Positions 61,294 through 64,000 of a stretch of DNA of 64,000 nt are shown piece by piece (within the stretch, counting starts at the first letter, position 1; every line of letters starts with the position of its first letter). A program made the translations under genes and the position numbers. The notes below the pieces were generated by a model. That model did no database searches, was not told the origin of the DNA, and saw only the letters and a program-made list of their open reading frames with translations. The stretch comes from Struthio camelus. Lineage: Eukaryota; Chordata; Aves; Struthioniformes; Struthionidae. The stretch spans positions 52,311,112 to 52,375,111 of the forward strand of contig NC_090982.1 in NCBI RefSeq assembly GCF_040807025.1. Reading direction: 5' to 3'.

Positions 61294-62056
61294 ATAAGTA
61301 CTGGAGAAGCAAAAAGTTACAAGACAAGGCTTTCAAAGACGTCTTGCCACCAAGGGAAAGGAAAACATCCACCTAAATTTTAGTAAAAAGGACTATCAAG
61401 AACTGCTGTAAATGTACTGTTTTGGAAGAAAGCATCTCATTCATAAAGACGCTCTGGAAATCTTACATTCTCGGTTAAAATACAATTTTGTATATTTCAG
61501 TGTGCTAAAAGAAAGCTATTTCTGTAAGTGTGACAGAGCTGATTAATTTTTTTTTTCATTCTTTACATTATGAGAAATGGATAAAATCAAATTTGTGATT
61601 TCCATCAACTGTATGTATCAATGACTTCAGAACTCCAAAATTTTGACCCATCCCCCTTCCTCCTCCATGAGGACTGTTCCTTCCCTCCTCACCATATCTA
61701 AAAACACAGCCATGAACAGTACCTTTTGTATTTTACAGTATCAACTACAATACTGTAAACTGTTACTGAACTGCATAATATATTATTGATGTTAAATTTC
61801 ATATTTAACATCACAGAATTGTCACTTGTGTCTGAACAAAAAAATTGGCTCAGGGGCACAGCTTACTGTTCTAGAGTAAAATTGCACTAAAATCTGAAAT
61901 GACAAAGGAATTGAGTAAGAACATGCCTTTCAAACAATGCTTTTTTGGACTCTCTGTATTAATATCTGCATATTAATGAATACCTTTACTGTACAGCATT
62001 ATACCAGGTCTGTCTGATTTCATAAAACGGACAGAAAAACTTTTAAAACATCTTAC

Positions 62057-62158
62057 CTCTTCTTTGGGAACTAGCGTGGAATCACTGAGTGTATCAATAG
62101 ACTGAGAGCATCTTAGGGAGCATGTGCTGTTTTCCAGTTCTGCCCTCAGTATCACCAA
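62057..62158 (-). CDS. Internal coding exon of the minus-strand gene
   Basis: The donor (GAAGAG then GTAAGA) is strong. The acceptor is either GATTTGGAAATAG at 62,158 or an AG 14 bases further in. The 34 codons read LVILRAELENSTCSLR, then CSQSIDTLSDSTLVPKEE. The exon begins and ends on codon boundaries, and its exit phase fits the exon at 55,295, giving VPKEE-VVSHI. The Ser/Thr-rich acidic composition suits a linker in a larger protein. Earlier exons lie beyond the end of the window. The protein is not recognised. Confidence 0.55.
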
Positions 62159-62159
62159 C

Positions 62160-64000
62160 TATTTCCAAATCAAAACACATAGAATGGCTCGTGATACTAA
62201 AAGAAACATTTAAATCCCTCTCAGTATTCTTCCTTATGTCAGAAAAGGAGTTACTTTGCAGCCACAGAGCGGAGAAACAAAAGAAAGACGAAAGCTGTCA
62301 AGAATGCTTTTTTCACAGTCTTAATGGAATTCTTGTTTTCCCTACTGTTTCTCTTCCGAAATAGATCACTGTGTCCTGTAATAGGTTGTGTGGAGTTTTT
62401 TTAATTAGCATTTAATAATGATATGCAAGTAGCCAACCATATTTGGCAGGGAATATACAAGGAAATAACACAGTCCTTTCTGCAGTATATTTATAACCTA
62501 ATAATGCTTGCAAATGCAAATACAAAACAAAAGACCAAAGTCACAGGTGGTCTTCATTATTCACATGTACCACTATTTTCATTTATCGTGTTTTTATTGT
62601 GAATAAAGTACAGAATAAATCTAGCTGGTATCTCAGTACTGCCTTGCCATCCAAGATACCTGATCTGGCCATGTTTCATAAATAGTGTTAGCCTAGCTTT
62701 CAGAATACGTCCTGATTCATCAGCAGCAACATGTCTCTAGTTTGAAGAGGGAAAAAAACTGAGGATATGCTTAATCAGTCACGTTTATTCTGACATCTGA
62801 AAATAATTATCAGATTGGAAAGGAAGGAGGACAAAATTTCTCACAGGAAAAACACTCTTGCAAGAAATTACAGCAAAGCACATGTTACAGCAATCTAAGA
62901 ATAATGAATTTGAGACAATTTACAAAAATGTTTTGAGTTACAAATTGGGAAAATTAATTCCAGGAAGCACTTACTCAGAAATAGTGCTTACTTAAATTTC
63001 TCAGAATTTTCTTGAACTGAACCTCAGGTCAATACAGTTGTCTGTACCAGACCCATCGCTTTTAATGGACCATTTAATTTAAAAAACTCCTAATATTGGT
63101 CCAAAAACCAGAATTAGTTATTGCTAGCCTTCGGAAAAAAGACCGTTTTCTCCAAAGTTAAAAATGTAAGTGTCATGAAACAATATTTTAACTTTAGTAC
63201 CTCCTGAATTTCAGGTTTTTAATCCTTCCATTTTGTGGAAATACTTCAAGGAACTGCTTCTGTGTTTACACTACTTATTCAAGCACCTTTGTGACTACCT
63301 TTCAAAGCAAGGCTCCATGGCAACATGAGATTAACACACAAAGAAAGTAAAACTTTTTCTGCAGACTAAACGAGCAGTCATTGTTCCTGTCGTTACGTAG
63401 TTGGTGACTATAGATTCTGCAAAAAAAAAAAAAAAAACCTATCATCATATATTTACTTAGCAAATTATAAACTAACTACCAGTAGTTTGAGACAACAACT
63501 AAGCACCCAAGAGCGACAAACAGAAAGCATTTGTCCAAGAGAGAGCATTCTGTCATTTACTACTGTCATGTCACAATTTAGAGTGATCTTTAAAAATTTA
63601 CATTTTCCAGTAACCTCTCCTGCTCAAGTTGCTACCAACACATTTTCTTCCATGGGAACCTCAGGCAACACACACACACACACAAAATACAGAATTGTAC
63701 CAACACAAGGTACTTCAAAAGTTGGATAGTTCCGTGTGAAATAAGGTTGAGAGAACAGGGGGGAACTCAACACCATGCTAGTCAGTGAAGTAAGCCATTC
63801 ATGGTGTATATAAAAATACCACATAGACGGATTACTGGACACGGGATGAAAACAGTATTTTAAAAAATTAAGTAGAGCTACTGAATCCAAACAGTTTGAC
63901 ACTATTATTTCCCTTCTTAATTTCTCAGAACTGATGGAACTGAAAGTCATTCAGATGATCAAGGAATCAATCCATCCAAATGACTTAATTACTGATTTTC
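62160..64000. other. Probable intron of the minus-strand gene, includes a short CA repeat
   Basis: No further minus-strand exon could be supported. A short (AC)n run lies at 63,668-63,684. A minus-strand frame of 108 codons at 63,624-63,950 overlaps this repeat and lacks splice sites. Confidence 0.4.

Overview
The window looks like an intron-rich, AT-rich stretch of a bird genome. The strongest species clue is a clear chicken-type CR1 LINE 3' end (3.1-3.5 kb, minus strand), with a second decayed CR1 tail at 48.5 kb and a much older CR1-like copy at 56.7-57.0 kb. Interspersed repeats are otherwise sparse, with one recognisable MIR-like SINE at 35.1 kb. There is a single CpG island at about 38.9-39.5 kb. 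No bacterial-type operon, rRNA, tRNA, CRISPR array or intact transposase was seen.

There are no long single-exon genes, so coding signal has to be found as short exons between splice signals. Most long open frames are chance, lie in the GC-rich island, or are CR1 relics. The best-supported gene is on the minus strand at 47.5-62.2 kb. Three exons (62,158-62,057; 55,295-55,157; 47,889-47,504) have good splice sites, matching phases and protein-like translations that end in a coiled-coil-like segment. The middle exon carries an in-frame TGA nine bases before its donor (last base 55,164), so either the protein ends there or this copy has gained a stop. I do not recognise the protein.

A plus-strand transcript probably starts in the CpG island. 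It would have a first exon ending at a GTAAGT donor at 39,738 and an exon at 45,093-45,146 with excellent splice sites, followed by possible exons at 46.4, 48.9 and 52.9 kb. It would interleave with the minus-strand gene. Whether it codes for protein is unresolved.

Weaker exon candidates lie on the plus strand at 10.3-17.8 kb (two pairs of phase-compatible exons) and at 31.8 kb (good splice sites and a sequence like the end of an immunoglobulin fold). On the minus strand there are candidates at 38.6 kb (start-codon exon beside the island), 40.1 kb and 6.5 kb. All exon calls come from reading splice motifs and frames by eye, with no alignment, and are graded accordingly. The remaining sequence is intronic or intergenic, with homopolymer runs, a 30-base G tract, small tandem duplications and a few palindromes.
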